A stretch of 64,000 nucleotides of DNA from Moritella sp. JT01 (GCF_001574435.1 NZ_LOCN01000004.1:157672-221671), one strand, 5' to 3'; positions 48,007 through 57,972 are shown, counted from the stretch's first letter. Numbers and translations: made by a program. The notes: generated from the letters alone by a model not told the origin.

Positions 48007-49221
48007 CTATTTTAAATTCATGCAGTTTGCATAATAGGTCACTGTTGCTGGCCAATCACTGAAAACACCAATTACACCAACATCCTGTGCTAATACATCA
48101 AGCATATTCATCGCGTCGCCATCATTATTGATGCCTTCACTGACACTTTTATAATACCAACCTCCCCCTTGAGCCAGTGGTCCTGAACGTTCTAGTGTCC
48201 ATGCTATGATGTCAAGATCAGCTTGTTTCGCTAGTTTGGCGTAGTTCGAAGGTACAAGGTTTTTCTTCTTATCTAAATCGACAAGTGCAAACAAAGGTGG
48301 CGCGATAATATTTACGCCAGCATCTTTGAGCGCTTTCATGTTGGCTTTCGATGCGACGAAATCTTTTTGTTCATAAACGCGATCATCGAGGTATACGGCT
48401 TGTTTACCAAAACTTGGATTATTTTTAATCCAGTATTTTACGTCATTTAAATCAAATGACTGTAAATAGCTATCCGATGCTGAAATACCTGCAGCTTTTA
48501 GTTCATCAACTAATTTCTGTGCATACATTTCCTGAGTAAAGCCATTAAATGGCATAGCAACCGCGGTAGACTTAAGTTCTGGCGTTACTTTCACACCATG
48601 TGCTTTAAATAATGCAGCGCTTTCTGCATGGGTCATTAATGTACCATTTTGCGTATAAAGGTCAGTACGCCAGCCTGGAGTACCATTCATGTACTCTTCA
48701 ACTGTCGTTGCTTTAGGATTTGAACCATCCATTTTACCTTTAAGCGTCTTAAATTCAGCCAGAGTGAAATCAGACGTTCGACATTCTGCTTTGGCATCTT
48801 CGCCTGTTGCAGGGTTTGCTGGTGTAAACGGTACAGTACACTTCTTAGCAAGTTCTGGTTTTGATAATACATTGGTTGTTGTGTGTAGATCGTTTTGTGA
48901 ATGTCGACAAACAAGTTGTTTGTCTTTAGTGAACGTCACATCACACTCAACTACACCGGCACCCATTTCAATGGCCGCAAGGTAAGACTCTTTGGTGTGT
49001 TCAGGGAATTGCATGGCAGCGCCACGGTGGCCAATAGAAAAGCTACTTCGTTGAAATGGCCCTTCACTACATTGCTGTAATTGAGTTTTGAGGGCGCTAT
49101 CATCCATATTATTGACTAAATATACTGGACGAGGACCTAAATTAGCTGACTCATTAGCCCACACTGTGATTGAAGTTAACCCGAGTATGAGTGCGATTGA
49201 GCCCTTTAGTATTTGCTTCAT
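48007..49221 (-). CDS. glpQ: Periplasmic glycerophosphodiester phosphodiesterase
   Basis: Hydrolyses glycerophosphodiesters to glycerol-3-phosphate and an alcohol. 404 residues, signal peptide (cleavage near VWANES), catalytic [13 protein letters not shown] (about 66-78), metal ligands in [18 protein letters not shown], and WTLERSGP in the C-terminal half. Cysteines (ECR, CTVPF, NCMN) could form disulfides in the periplasm. ATG 49221 follows AAGGAAA; 49245 is a less likely start. Between the phosphonate-type importer and the two-component genes, with its own sigma-54-like promoter. Confidence 0.92.
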   Translation of the reverse strand: MKQILKGSIALILGLTSITVWANESANLGPRPVYLVNNMDDSALKTQLQQCSEGPFQRSSFSIGHRGAAMQFPEHTKESYLAAIEMGAGVVECDVTFTKDKQLVCRHSQNDLHTTTNVLSKPELAKKCTVPFTPANPATGEDAKAECRTSDFTLAEFKTLKGKMDGSNPKATTVEEYMNGTPGWRTDLYTQNGTLMTHAESAALFKAHGVKVTPELKSTAVAMPFNGFTQEMYAQKLVDELKAAGISASDSYLQSFDLNDVKYWIKNNPSFGKQAVYLDDRVYEQKDFVASKANMKALKDAGVNIIAPPLFALVDLDKKKNLVPSNYAKLAKQADLDIIAWTLERSGPLAQGGGWYYKSVSEGINNDGDAMNMLDVLAQDVGVIGVFSDWPATVTYYANCMNLK

Positions 49222-49364
49222 CTTGTATTTCCTTTTAATAAGCAATTATCCATTTGGCTGATTAATTATTATTTCTGTGTTGGCTTATCCACTGTTATAA
49301 GTAATGTGAATAAGCACCAAATAATTATCAGTACTGGTGATACTAAATCACCTAATATGTAATT

Positions 49365-49379
49365 GCACTCATCATGCCA
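49365..49379 (-). promoter_or_regulatory. Sigma-54 promoter of glpQ
   Basis: On the - strand TGGCATGATGAGTGC (followed by A): GG and GC at exact -24/-12 spacing, sharing TGGCATG with the phnD promoter. About 145 bp before the glpQ ATG. Confidence 0.75.
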
Positions 49380-49440
49380 ACTATTAATTTTCTTATATAA
49401 CAGTTGGTTATATTTTAACTTTACGATGAAGTCTTATTCA

Positions 49441-49457
49441 TGGGTCATTTGTGTCTC
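49441..49457. promoter_or_regulatory. Activator site UAS3 (glpQ)
   Basis: TGGGTCATTTGTGTC, same as UAS2 except in the two middle bases. 62 bp upstream of the glpQ -24 element (60 bp for UAS1 and phnD) and just after the stop codon of the regulator gene. Confidence 0.65.
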
Positions 49458-49463
49458 TGCTCT

Positions 49464-50819
49464 TTACTGTGTTTTGAAGTCTTCTTTATCAAGTTGGTGT
49501 TTCTTCATTTTTCGATATAGGGTTTTTCGAGGCAAATTGAGTTTGGCAGACACTTCATTGATGTTACCAAACGTTTCGACAAGCGCTTCAGTCAATACAT
49601 CTCTTTCGTATTGCTCCATTAGCTTTTCGAAATCAAACTCATCAGAACACGATTCGCTAATTGGCGTTTGTAAATCAAAACCATCACCGACAATACCGAG
49701 TACAAAACGATCTGCAACATTACGTAATTCCCGTAAATTGCCAGGCCAATGATGGCGACACAGTTGCTGTATCTGTTCTGAGTAAATTGAGCATGGACGG
49801 GTTTTATATTTTTGACTTGCTTGGATAACGAAATGACGGAATAACAATTGGATGTCTTCTTTACGTTGCTGCAAAGAAGGAAGATGCAAACTGGCCACAT
49901 TAAGGCGGTAAAAGAGATCAGCGCGAAATTCACCGGATTCGCTTAAACGGGCTAAATCAGCCTTACTTGCCGCAATAACAGTAATATCGATAGGAATAAG
50001 CGTGTTACCACCGACACGTTCAATCACCCTTTCTTGGAGCACTCGCAATAGTTTAATTTGTACTGCAATAGGCATACTTTCGATTTCATCAAGAAATAAA
50101 GTACCACCATGGGCTTGTTCTAGTCGTCCGATGCGTTTTTTGTTAGCGCTGGTAAACGATCCCGCTTCATGACCAAACAATTCACTTTCAATGATGCTTT
50201 CTGTCATACCCCCGCAATTAATCGCGACAAAAGGTTGATCTTTTCGGCGACTGAAGTTGTGTAAGGAACGGGCAATAATTTCTTTCCCTGTGCCTGTTTC
50301 GCCATTGATGATGGTATCAACACCTGTATGAGCAAGTACTAAGACTTGTTGGCGAATTTTATCAATGACCTTTGATTGGCCAATAATGACAGATTCAATG
50401 GGAATTTCTGGCGAATCCTTGTCTGTTGATTGGGTCGTGTTGCTATGTTGGCACTGCGCTAATGCAAGGTTGAGTTTATCGATCAGCTCATCAGTATTAA
50501 GTGGTTTTTCCAAAAAGTCGAACGCACCTAATTTCATTGCTTCAATGGCCATGGGAATATCACCGTGACCACTCATGAGTATGATAGGCACATTGGGTGC
50601 TCGATGCTGGATCGAACTTAACAAGGTTAAACCATCGATCGATGGCATTCTCACGTCGCACAAAACGACAGACTTGCTGTTTGGATTTAGTGATTTCAAG
50701 CCAAGATTGGGATCGATGAAGCTACTCACATTAAAGCCTTCTAATTCCAGCATTTCACTGACCGCCTCTACAACGTCCATTTCATCATCAATGAGTACAA
50801 TGTGTTTTTCTAATGTCAT
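49464..50819 (-). CDS. NtrC-family response regulator (DctD/PgtA-like)
   Basis: 451 residues: receiver domain with phosphorylatable Asp55 (VLCDVRMPS) and Lys105; AAA+ domain with Walker A GETGTGKE (173-180) and Walker B GGTLFLDEIE; C-terminal Fis-type helix-turn-helix (VSAKLNLPRKTLYRKMKKH). The sigma-54 contact loop, normally GAFTGA, reads GSFTSA (220-225), an unusual double change that keeps Phe-Thr. Overlaps the kinase gene by 4 bp. Likely activates the two sigma-54-like promoters found upstream of glpQ and phnD. Confidence 0.92.
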   Translation of the reverse strand: MTLEKHIVLIDDEMDVVEAVSEMLELEGFNVSSFIDPNLGLKSLNPNSKSVVLCDVRMPSIDGLTLLSSIQHRAPNVPIILMSGHGDIPMAIEAMKLGAFDFLEKPLNTDELIDKLNLALAQCQHSNTTQSTDKDSPEIPIESVIIGQSKVIDKIRQQVLVLAHTGVDTIINGETGTGKEIIARSLHNFSRRKDQPFVAINCGGMTESIIESELFGHEAGSFTSANKKRIGRLEQAHGGTLFLDEIESMPIAVQIKLLRVLQERVIERVGGNTLIPIDITVIAASKADLARLSESGEFRADLFYRLNVASLHLPSLQQRKEDIQLLFRHFVIQASQKYKTRPCSIYSEQIQQLCRHHWPGNLRELRNVADRFVLGIVGDGFDLQTPISESCSDEFDFEKLMEQYERDVLTEALVETFGNINEVSAKLNLPRKTLYRKMKKHQLDKEDFKTQ

Positions 50820-52714
50820 GATTGTGTGCCTTGCTGTAGAGATACGATGAATTCTGAGCCTTGGTGTTGAATCGATTCTGCTCGAATGGAACCACCAAAA
50901 TCTTTAATAATATTATAGGCAAGGGATAATCCGAGCCCGAGGCCTTTACCGGATAGTTTACGCGTATAAAAAGGATCGAATATATGTGGTAGATCTTCAG
51001 CCAAAATACCGGAACCATTGTCTTTTACGATAATCTCAATATTACCTAATCGTGTACCAGCTAACGTCGTACTGACTGTAATCGTGATTTGAGGTTCGCG
51101 ATGATGCTCAACCGCATCGATAGCGTTGCTAATAAGATTAACCAATACTTGTTCTAGACGAATGCTATTTGCACGCACCCAGTGTGAAGTCTGGTTTGAG
51201 TAATGAATGGTGACATTATGACGTTTGCTTTCAAATAGTTCGATAGCATCTTGGATAATGCAATTGAGTTCAACGCTTTCTATTTTACCATCACTTTTAC
51301 GTGAAAATGCTTTAAGATGACTGGTGATTGCAGCGGTTTTCCCTAAAAGATATTCTATTTTTTTCAAATTTATCAGTGCCTTATCCGTACGACCTTGTTC
51401 TAACCAGCGTTGCGCACTCCGCACGTGGCTATTTACTGCTGTGAGGGGTTGATTAATCTCATGGGTGATCCCAACACTGAGTTGACCGAGTGCGGCCAGT
51501 TTACCTGCCTGTACTAATTCATCTTGTGTGATCCGTAGTTTCTCTTCGGCTAAGGTGCGTTCCTCTACTTCCGCCTCTAATTTTCGGTTGGTCCGTTTAA
51601 CTACCCTCGCTGTGGTTTGAAAAACTTGAAGATACTTTGCCATTTGGGTGACTTCATCATGGCCTCTAATGGATACCTCTGTATCTAAGTGGCCCGTCGA
51701 AATCGCAAACATATTGTCTTTTAGTTGGAGTAAACGTTGGAGTATATTTTTGCGTACATAGAACCATGAAATGCCCGCAGCAGCCAACACACTAAATAAC
51801 GATAACGATAACGATAAACGTTGATCATCCACCAAGGATTGTTGTGCAGCTTTAATTGAGGTCTCAATAATTTGGTTTACTTTAGCTGTATTGCTTTCGA
51901 TTTGAACGGTGAGCTGGTTTAGATGATCTCGGCTGTTTTGTAGAAAATATTGTTCTTGATAGCGGTGATCGAGCGCTTTATTTTTAAGCGTGTAAAGTTT
52001 GCCAGTACGTGATGTTAAATCATAGATCACCATGAGTTGTTGATCTAAATCGGGGTATTGCTGACGAATATCACCATTGTCCCAGAGTTTCCACCAGGTC
52101 TCTCCAACTTGTTCTAATCGGTAACTTGTGTAGTCTAGTTCATTAAAACTGAAGTCATTGTAGAGTTTTTCAATGAGACCTAACTGGTAATACAATAAGG
52201 ATTTAAGTTGCGCGTATTGGATCTTATCTTTACTATTCCCAGGCAGTTGATCGAGTGATGCACTGGCTTGTTTTAACAATGGATAAAAACCTTCTAAAAG
52301 ATTACGCAATGCTTTATTGAGGTGCTGAGATTCAACTTTGCTTTGGAACAGTAAGCTCAGACTGTTGCTGACTTGTGCAATGAAGTCTTTAAAATAGTCA
52401 TGATATTCAGGAGACTGCACCATGATATTTTCCATGTTCATAATAGCTTGTTCGATTTTTGTAATGGCGTGATTGCGTTCAATATTTGATTCTGCATCAT
52501 CAAGCTGAGAAGAGGTGGTGATGATAATCCGCACCATATCATTCAAACGTGCGGCCTTATCTAAAGCAGGCATGTTTATTTCTTTTAATGCCACGAGTCT
52601 TTGGTTCAAATCATTGAACGTGAAGGACAATGCAATAGATAGAAATAGTGTTGTCATAGATAGCATCGCGAGTGCTAAAACTAACCTAAACTCAATACCT
52701 TTCCATTTGAACAT
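50816..52714 (-). CDS. Sensor histidine kinase (DctB/PgtB-like)
   Basis: 632 residues: TM1 (about 11-33), a long helical periplasmic sensor domain (34-298), TM2 (about 300-320), HAMP (321-375), coiled coil, HisKA with His418 (VGITHEINQPLTA), N-box NLISNAIDAVEHH and G-boxes VKDNGSGI / GKGLGLGLSLA. The sensor domain is not the PAS-like Cache of DctB but looks helical, as in PgtB/TorS types. ATG 52714 preceded by GGGGGGAATT. First gene of the kinase-regulator operon. Confidence 0.9.
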   Translation of the reverse strand: MFKWKGIEFRLVLALAMLSMTTLFLSIALSFTFNDLNQRLVALKEINMPALDKAARLNDMVRIIITTSSQLDDAESNIERNHAITKIEQAIMNMENIMVQSPEYHDYFKDFIAQVSNSLSLLFQSKVESQHLNKALRNLLEGFYPLLKQASASLDQLPGNSKDKIQYAQLKSLLYYQLGLIEKLYNDFSFNELDYTSYRLEQVGETWWKLWDNGDIRQQYPDLDQQLMVIYDLTSRTGKLYTLKNKALDHRYQEQYFLQNSRDHLNQLTVQIESNTAKVNQIIETSIKAAQQSLVDDQRLSLSLSLFSVLAAAGISWFYVRKNILQRLLQLKDNMFAISTGHLDTEVSIRGHDEVTQMAKYLQVFQTTARVVKRTNRKLEAEVEERTLAEEKLRITQDELVQAGKLAALGQLSVGITHEINQPLTAVNSHVRSAQRWLEQGRTDKALINLKKIEYLLGKTAAITSHLKAFSRKSDGKIESVELNCIIQDAIELFESKRHNVTIHYSNQTSHWVRANSIRLEQVLVNLISNAIDAVEHHREPQITITVSTTLAGTRLGNIEIIVKDNGSGILAEDLPHIFDPFYTRKLSGKGLGLGLSLAYNIIKDFGGSIRAESIQHQGSEFIVSLQQGTQS

Positions 52715-52978
52715 AATTCCCCCCATTACAAGCTATTCATTAAAGGGGAAATAAAGCTGCTCCGTATTGCTGCTAAACCCGATTAAAAATGAGAAAAGAA
52801 TAAAGAGAAGTTACCACAACTTAGTCGCTTAACACTAAGTTAACATCTAGAAGTGTTAATACAGCGGTATTTATAACGCTTACTGATGTAGCTAGGTGAT
52901 TGTTCACAAGAATGAGAACATGAATTAAGGTACACTCCCTCGCCTATCATATTTGTGTTTCAACGAGTGTCTAATCTT

Positions 52979-53935
52979 ATGTCTACTGTTCGCGCCACCC
53001 ATGCTTCACATATCGTACTACCAGAAAACGTAACGGATAAACCCACCGTCTTTAGTTTCCTCACCAATCATTTCAAACAGATTAACGCGACGATATGGCA
53101 ACAACGGATCATTGATGGCAAAGTGCATTGGCGTGATGGGCGCTTAATTACCTTAGATTGTGCATTTGTACCACGAGAGCGAGTCTATTATTACCGTGAG
53201 GTAACGGTAGAAAAAAAGATCCCTTTTGCAGAGAAAATTATTTACGAAGATGACCACATTATTGTTGCCTACAAACCACACTTTTTAGCGGTCAGTCCCA
53301 GCGGGCAATTCGTTAATGAATGCTTAGTGAATAGGCTAAGAATAAAAACCGGTATAGAAACACTGGTAACAGCACATCGCCTTGACCGTGCGACAGCAGG
53401 CTTAATGCTGCTATCTAAACACCCTGAGCAGCGCCATCTATACCATGACTTATTTAAATATGGCAATATCACCAAACATTACCAAGCCATTGCTCAGTTA
53501 ACGCCGGACTTACGACTACAACACAATGAAGGTAGCCTCACGCTTCCACGTAATTGGACAGTAAAGAATAGAATTGTAAAAGGTGAGCCAAGCTTCACGA
53601 TGCAGATCAACGATGGCGAAGCTAACAGTCACTCTCAGATAGAACTGATTGACGTTAAAGGTGAGTTTGGTTTATTTAGACTGTCACCGATTACCGGTAA
53701 GACACACCAATTACGCTTACACATGCATAGTTTAGGCATGCCATTGGTAAACGATCGGTTATACCCAACATTATTAGACCGATGTGACGATAATTTTAAG
53801 CAACCATTACAGCTATTAGCCCAACAGCTTAAATTTACCGATCCAATAACGGGCATTGAACATGATATAACCACAGATGGGCTTGATATTGAAGCGATAA
53901 TGGATAACAGAGTCGATGTTATTACTTCCGTTTAA
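52979..53935 (+). CDS. RluA-family rRNA/tRNA pseudouridine synthase
   Basis: 318-residue pseudouridine synthase. Catalytic Asp in AHRLDRATAGLML (the HRLDxxTxG motif), IIYEDDHIIVAYKPHFLAV, and GKTHQLRLHM in the C-terminal part. The N-terminal 80 residues are S4-like but unusual. Which uridine is modified cannot be told. ATG 52979 is used; an in-frame GTG at 52955 is an alternative. Confidence 0.85.
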   Translation: MSTVRATHASHIVLPENVTDKPTVFSFLTNHFKQINATIWQQRIIDGKVHWRDGRLITLDCAFVPRERVYYYREVTVEKKIPFAEKIIYEDDHIIVAYKPHFLAVSPSGQFVNECLVNRLRIKTGIETLVTAHRLDRATAGLMLLSKHPEQRHLYHDLFKYGNITKHYQAIAQLTPDLRLQHNEGSLTLPRNWTVKNRIVKGEPSFTMQINDGEANSHSQIELIDVKGEFGLFRLSPITGKTHQLRLHMHSLGMPLVNDRLYPTLLDRCDDNFKQPLQLLAQQLKFTDPITGIEHDITTDGLDIEAIMDNRVDVITSV

Positions 53936-53974
53936 ACAGCCATATTTAGATTTTGTATCTTGCAATAGCGTTAA

Positions 53975-54001
53975 GCAGACCTTCGAGAAGTAAAGGTCTG
54001 C
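53975..54001. terminator. Hairpin between pseudouridine synthase and panF
   Basis: GCAGACCTT / AAGGTCTGC, 9 bp with a 9-nt loop, between convergent genes; no clear T-run, hence moderate confidence. Confidence 0.5.
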
Positions 54002-54020
54002 CCTAATAAAGCGTATTCAA

Positions 54021-55457
54021 TTATGCATTTTGACTTGTATGGGCTTGCTGGACACGATGAACAACTAACATCCCAAACATCGAAATTAACAATGCAGGTA
54101 CAATAGGATGAATACCAAACATCGCAGGTTTAAACCACAATAATAACAAATAACTTACAAGGCCTGTCAACATTGCAGATAAAGCGGCATGCCCAGAAAT
54201 TTTCGGCCAATAAAGTCCTGCAAGCACTGGCCACAAAAACACCGCCTGTAATGCCCCAAAAGCAGCAAGATTAAGCCAAACAATCATTTTCGGCGGTTCA
54301 ATCGCAAAATAAGTTGCAATCAAGGTAATCAGCAACATGGCAAGGCGAGTTAACCATACTTGCTTATTTGCTGTCATCGTTGGATAGCAACGTACAGCGC
54401 CATCACGCACCAAGCTAACAGCTGACTGTAATAACATCGAATCCACCGATGACATCACGGCCGCAATTGGCGCAGCCAACAATACGCCAGCCCAGAACGG
54501 GTTAAACAAACCGGTAATTAATCTTGGCATGATCTCATCAGGTATCGTTAAATCGGGATATAAAGCCCGACCTAATACACCACTCAAATGCGGAATTAAG
54601 GTCATTAAAAAGCTAATAATGGTTCCCCAGATCATCCCACGTTTTAATGCATTGGTATCTTTGACCGCTAATAATCGCACGACAGTGTGCGGTAAGCCTA
54701 ACGTACCAAAACAAATCAGCATCCAAAATGACAACATCATTGGCCAACCAAGCTGGCCATCATTGCCTTGTGGACTTAATAGCGTCGGAGATTGCGCGCT
54801 GACATCTGCCATGAGTGCCGTTAATCCTCCTTGTGACAACAACGTCAGGAAGATGACTAATACACCAACTATCATCAAAACACCTTGAAATGCATCGGTG
54901 ATCACCACAGCACGAAAGCCACCGGTAAGTGTATAAGCCAGTACTGTGATAACAAATAGCCCGAGTCCTAGCTCGTAGCTTATGCCACTAACCCCCGAGA
55001 ATAAACGTGCGCCACCAATGAACTGCACCGATATCATGGCAATGAAGCCTACCACCAGACTCACTAATGCTAATTGAGTGAGCCAACGATTTTGATACCG
55101 CGCATCAAGCCACTCGATCAGTGTCGCGTGTTCGGCTTTACGTAGCGCCAATAACTTCGGCCCTAATACGCCCAATGTCAGCATGGCGACCGGTACTTGA
55201 ATCAACGCGAGCCAGACCCAGCCCAGTCCTATTTTATAGGCTGCACCAGGTCCACCAATAAACGAACTCGCGCTCGTGTAGGTCGCAACTAATGTCAGTG
55301 CGAGTAACGGGCCATTAAGAAAACGTCCACCAATAAAAAAGCGTTTGGCTTTATCTTGATACAAGTCCCCCGATTGTTTTGATTGACGAGCACTCCACCA
55401 ACGGGTAATGAGCAAACTGGCAACAAGATAGATAAGAATAGGGATAAGATTAGTCAT
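54021..55457 (-). CDS. panF: Sodium/pantothenate symporter
   Basis: 478 residues of the SSS (solute:sodium symporter) family with 12-13 helices. TYTSASSFIGGPGAAYKIGLGWVWL and LTGGFRAVVITDAFQG are typical of PanF, and the overlap (8 bp) with a YhdT-like gene repeats the E. coli yhdT-panF pair. Supplies vitamin B5 for coenzyme A. Confidence 0.93.
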   Translation of the reverse strand: MTNLIPILIYLVASLLITRWWSARQSKQSGDLYQDKAKRFFIGGRFLNGPLLALTLVATYTSASSFIGGPGAAYKIGLGWVWLALIQVPVAMLTLGVLGPKLLALRKAEHATLIEWLDARYQNRWLTQLALVSLVVGFIAMISVQFIGGARLFSGVSGISYELGLGLFVITVLAYTLTGGFRAVVITDAFQGVLMIVGVLVIFLTLLSQGGLTALMADVSAQSPTLLSPQGNDGQLGWPMMLSFWMLICFGTLGLPHTVVRLLAVKDTNALKRGMIWGTIISFLMTLIPHLSGVLGRALYPDLTIPDEIMPRLITGLFNPFWAGVLLAAPIAAVMSSVDSMLLQSAVSLVRDGAVRCYPTMTANKQVWLTRLAMLLITLIATYFAIEPPKMIVWLNLAAFGALQAVFLWPVLAGLYWPKISGHAALSAMLTGLVSYLLLLWFKPAMFGIHPIVPALLISMFGMLVVHRVQQAHTSQNA

Positions 55458-55644
55458 GATAAGTCGATTTAATCATTAAAATAAGGACAAAAATAAGTAA
55501 CAAGGGTGCAAACAGGCAAGAAAACCAGAACCAGACGGGAAGCCCCCACCAGTCACCTTGCGTTTGTAATAATAACGGTCCTGCGCACCACAGAGCAAAG
55601 TAGCCCAATGTCAGCAGCAGTGTTTTTTTTGAAATAGAGTGCAT
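55450..55644 (-). CDS. yhdT: YhdT-family small membrane protein (DUF997)
   Basis: 64 residues with two hydrophobic helices (about 10-27 and 36-58) and W-rich GDWWGLPVWFWFSCLFAP. Always upstream of panF in related genomes; may assist PanF. Function is not established. Confidence 0.9.
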   Translation of the reverse strand: MHSISKKTLLLTLGYFALWCAGPLLLQTQGDWWGLPVWFWFSCLFAPLLLIFVLILMIKSTYHD

Positions 55645-55812
55645 AGCTTAGCCTAAAATAAATACCCGCGGAGAGTATAGGTAATCATTATCGATAAACA
55701 ATTGTAAACACGTTAATTGCTCGATTAATTTAGTATTTCACGCTTGATTATATCGGGGAGATGGCTTACATCCAAACATAATTTTATTAACGAATAAAGA
55801 ATGACACATTTA

Positions 55813-56397
55813 TTATACGACTAACTCATCGAACGAAATGAGCGTATGACTAATAATAGAATCAATATCATCAATATAAACACCTGTGCCATAGGTCCAA
55901 CCCCAGGTAGGGAAACGCTTACTGTAAGAGATCTTACGCACGGATTTACCGCCAATAAATAAGGGGAAACAATAACTCACGAAAGTCCCAACCGTTGATT
56001 TTTTTGCTTTTTCATAGATTATTTGATAGGTGTAATCACCATTAGTGTCTTGAAGCATTTTAACATTATGGGTTGAATTATCCAAACCGCCTAAAGAAGC
56101 AAGCAAGGTGTAGTTATCATCGAAGACAAAAATATAATTCCCATCGAGTAAAGATAGGCGCTTTAAGGCTTGTTTTTGTGCCTGTTCAAGTGGCAGCACG
56201 CCAGACTGATAATACAGATCATAACGTTGAAAGATAGCTTCCGTTTGATTAATAATATTAACGAGACGTGACTTCCTTTCTGCCAACATTTCGCCACGTA
56301 ATATTGATAAATAACCCAATGCGATAAACATCAACGTAATAAGACTAAATACAACACATAAGGTAATTTTACAGGTAACAGAATAACGACGGCACAT
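55813..56397 (-). CDS. Membrane-anchored cache-domain protein without signalling domain
   Basis: 194 residues: one N-terminal helix (about 9-33) and a single periplasmic cache domain (sCache_2-like: AIFQRYDLYYQSGVLPLEQAQKQALKRL, YIFVFDDNYTLLAS, ISYSKRFPTWGWTYGTGVYIDDID). In chemoreceptors and guanylate cyclases this is followed by a second helix, HAMP and output domain; here the frame stops directly after it and no such domain follows. Either a truncated receptor or a free-standing sensor/ligand-binding protein. ATG 56397 with GAGG 6 nt upstream is a well-formed start, against simple decay. Confidence 0.75.
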   Translation of the reverse strand: MCRRYSVTCKITLCVVFSLITLMFIALGYLSILRGEMLAERKSRLVNIINQTEAIFQRYDLYYQSGVLPLEQAQKQALKRLSLLDGNYIFVFDDNYTLLASLGGLDNSTHNVKMLQDTNGDYTYQIIYEKAKKSTVGTFVSYCFPLFIGGKSVRKISYSKRFPTWGWTYGTGVYIDDIDSIISHTLISFDELVV

Positions 56398-56641
56398 TAC
56401 AGCCTCTACAACATAACACAACGAAACAATCTATCACCATGCTAACACATAAAAACATAAACGACTGTAAACAATAAGGAAAATGACAATTAACGTTCAA
56501 TCTTCAACACATTATATTATCAGTAACCCTATTGTGTATATTTTCATCATTGTTATATTACAAGGATGCAATAACTTGGGGAGGAAAACTAACAATAAGC
56601 ATGCAGTATACCTACCGTTAAGAATTGGCGATCAAGCCAAT

Positions 56642-57046
56642 TTATTTAGCTACAATCTCATAACTTGAGGTCACTTCAGCTGCTTTTTCTAGCATTTTAG
56701 CGACTGAGCAATATTTCTCCATCGACAATTCGACAGCACGTTTTACTTTTTTCTCATTAAGGTCATTACCCGACACCACAAAATGGGCATTAATTTTAGT
56801 AAATACACGTGGCGGTTCTGCAGCACGTTCGCTGGTTAAATTAACTTCACAACCGAGGATATTTTGACGGCCTGTCTTCAAAATATCGACGACATCAATA
56901 GAACTACACGCCCCCATTCCCATGAGTACAACTTCCATCGGGCTTGCTGCGATACCATTACGATCACCATCCATAAGGATACCGTGACCCGTTTCTGACG
57001 TACCCATCAGTTGCATTTTGTCGATCCACTTCACATTTGCTTTCAT
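56642..57046 (-). CDS. yhfA: OsmC-family protein (YhfA-like)
   Basis: 134 residues of the OsmC/Ohr fold. It has MGMGACSSIDVVDILK with the first active-site cysteine and MEKYCSVAKML with the second, as in peroxide-reducing members. Its place beside crp (divergent) is as in E. coli yhfA-crp. Specific substrate not known. Confidence 0.9.
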   Translation of the reverse strand: MKANVKWIDKMQLMGTSETGHGILMDGDRNGIAASPMEVVLMGMGACSSIDVVDILKTGRQNILGCEVNLTSERAAEPPRVFTKINAHFVVSGNDLNEKKVKRAVELSMEKYCSVAKMLEKAAEVTSSYEIVAK

Positions 57047-57330
57047 AAAACACCTCGTTAATGTCTAATTCGAAGGCATTAGACAATATTTAACACCACA
57101 TTAGTAATCAAATACTGCCCCATATCCCAAATATAATTAAAAGTCACAAATAAACAGCAAGTCAATATTCAAAAAATGATATATTCACGTTGATATTGAA
57201 CAGAAATCAACTCAGTTCTTGCTTATTAGTGTTATTGTCTCTTATGCTATCAAGTCAGTAATAATAATAAAATTAAAATATCGCAACACGGACATAATTT
57301 GCGATTATAATAACTTACAGAGGAATACCC

Positions 57331-57972
57331 ATGGTTGTTATCGGCAAGCCACAATCTGACCCGACTTTAGAATGGTTTTTATCTCACTGCCATATTCACA
57401 AGTACCCTTCAAAAAGTACACTGATCCATGCTGGAGAAAAAGCAGAAACTTTGTATTTTATCGTTAAAGGTTCTGTGGCAGTTCTAATTAAAGATGAAGA
57501 AGGTAAAGAAATGATCCTTTCTTATCTGAATCAAGGTGACTTCATGGGTGAATTAGGCCTATTTGAAGATACTGAAGAACCTATACGTAGCGCATGGATC
57601 CGTGCTAAATCACCATGTGAAGTAGCAGAAATTTCATACAAGAAATTCCGTCAATTAATCCAAGTTAACCCTGAAATTCTAATGCGTTTATCAGGTCAAA
57701 TGGCTGAACGTCTACAGATAACAAGTCAAAAAGTTGGTGATCTAGCATTCCTAGACGTAACTGGCCGTATTGCACAAACGCTATTAAGCTTAGCAAAACA
57801 GCCTGACGCAATGACGCACCCAGACGGCATGCAAATTAAAATTACTCGTCAAGAAATTGGTCAAATCGTTGGTTGTTCACGTGAAACCGTTGGCCGTATT
57901 TTGAAGATGCTTGAAGAGCAAGAGTTGATCTCAGCTCATGGTAAAACGATTGTTGTATTTGGCACACGCTAA
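57331..57972 (+). CDS. crp: cAMP receptor protein
   Basis: Global regulator, 213 residues (E. coli 210). Cyclic-nucleotide domain with FMGELGLF and RSAWIRAK; C-terminal helix-turn-helix [24 protein letters not shown] identical in its recognition helix to E. coli, so sites of type TGTGA-N6-TCACA are expected. Length difference comes from a small insert (EDTEEPIRS) and one extra N-terminal residue. AGAGG before ATG 57331. Confidence 0.98.
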   Translation: MVVIGKPQSDPTLEWFLSHCHIHKYPSKSTLIHAGEKAETLYFIVKGSVAVLIKDEEGKEMILSYLNQGDFMGELGLFEDTEEPIRSAWIRAKSPCEVAEISYKKFRQLIQVNPEILMRLSGQMAERLQITSQKVGDLAFLDVTGRIAQTLLSLAKQPDAMTHPDGMQIKITRQEIGQIVGCSRETVGRILKMLEEQELISAHGKTIVVFGTR

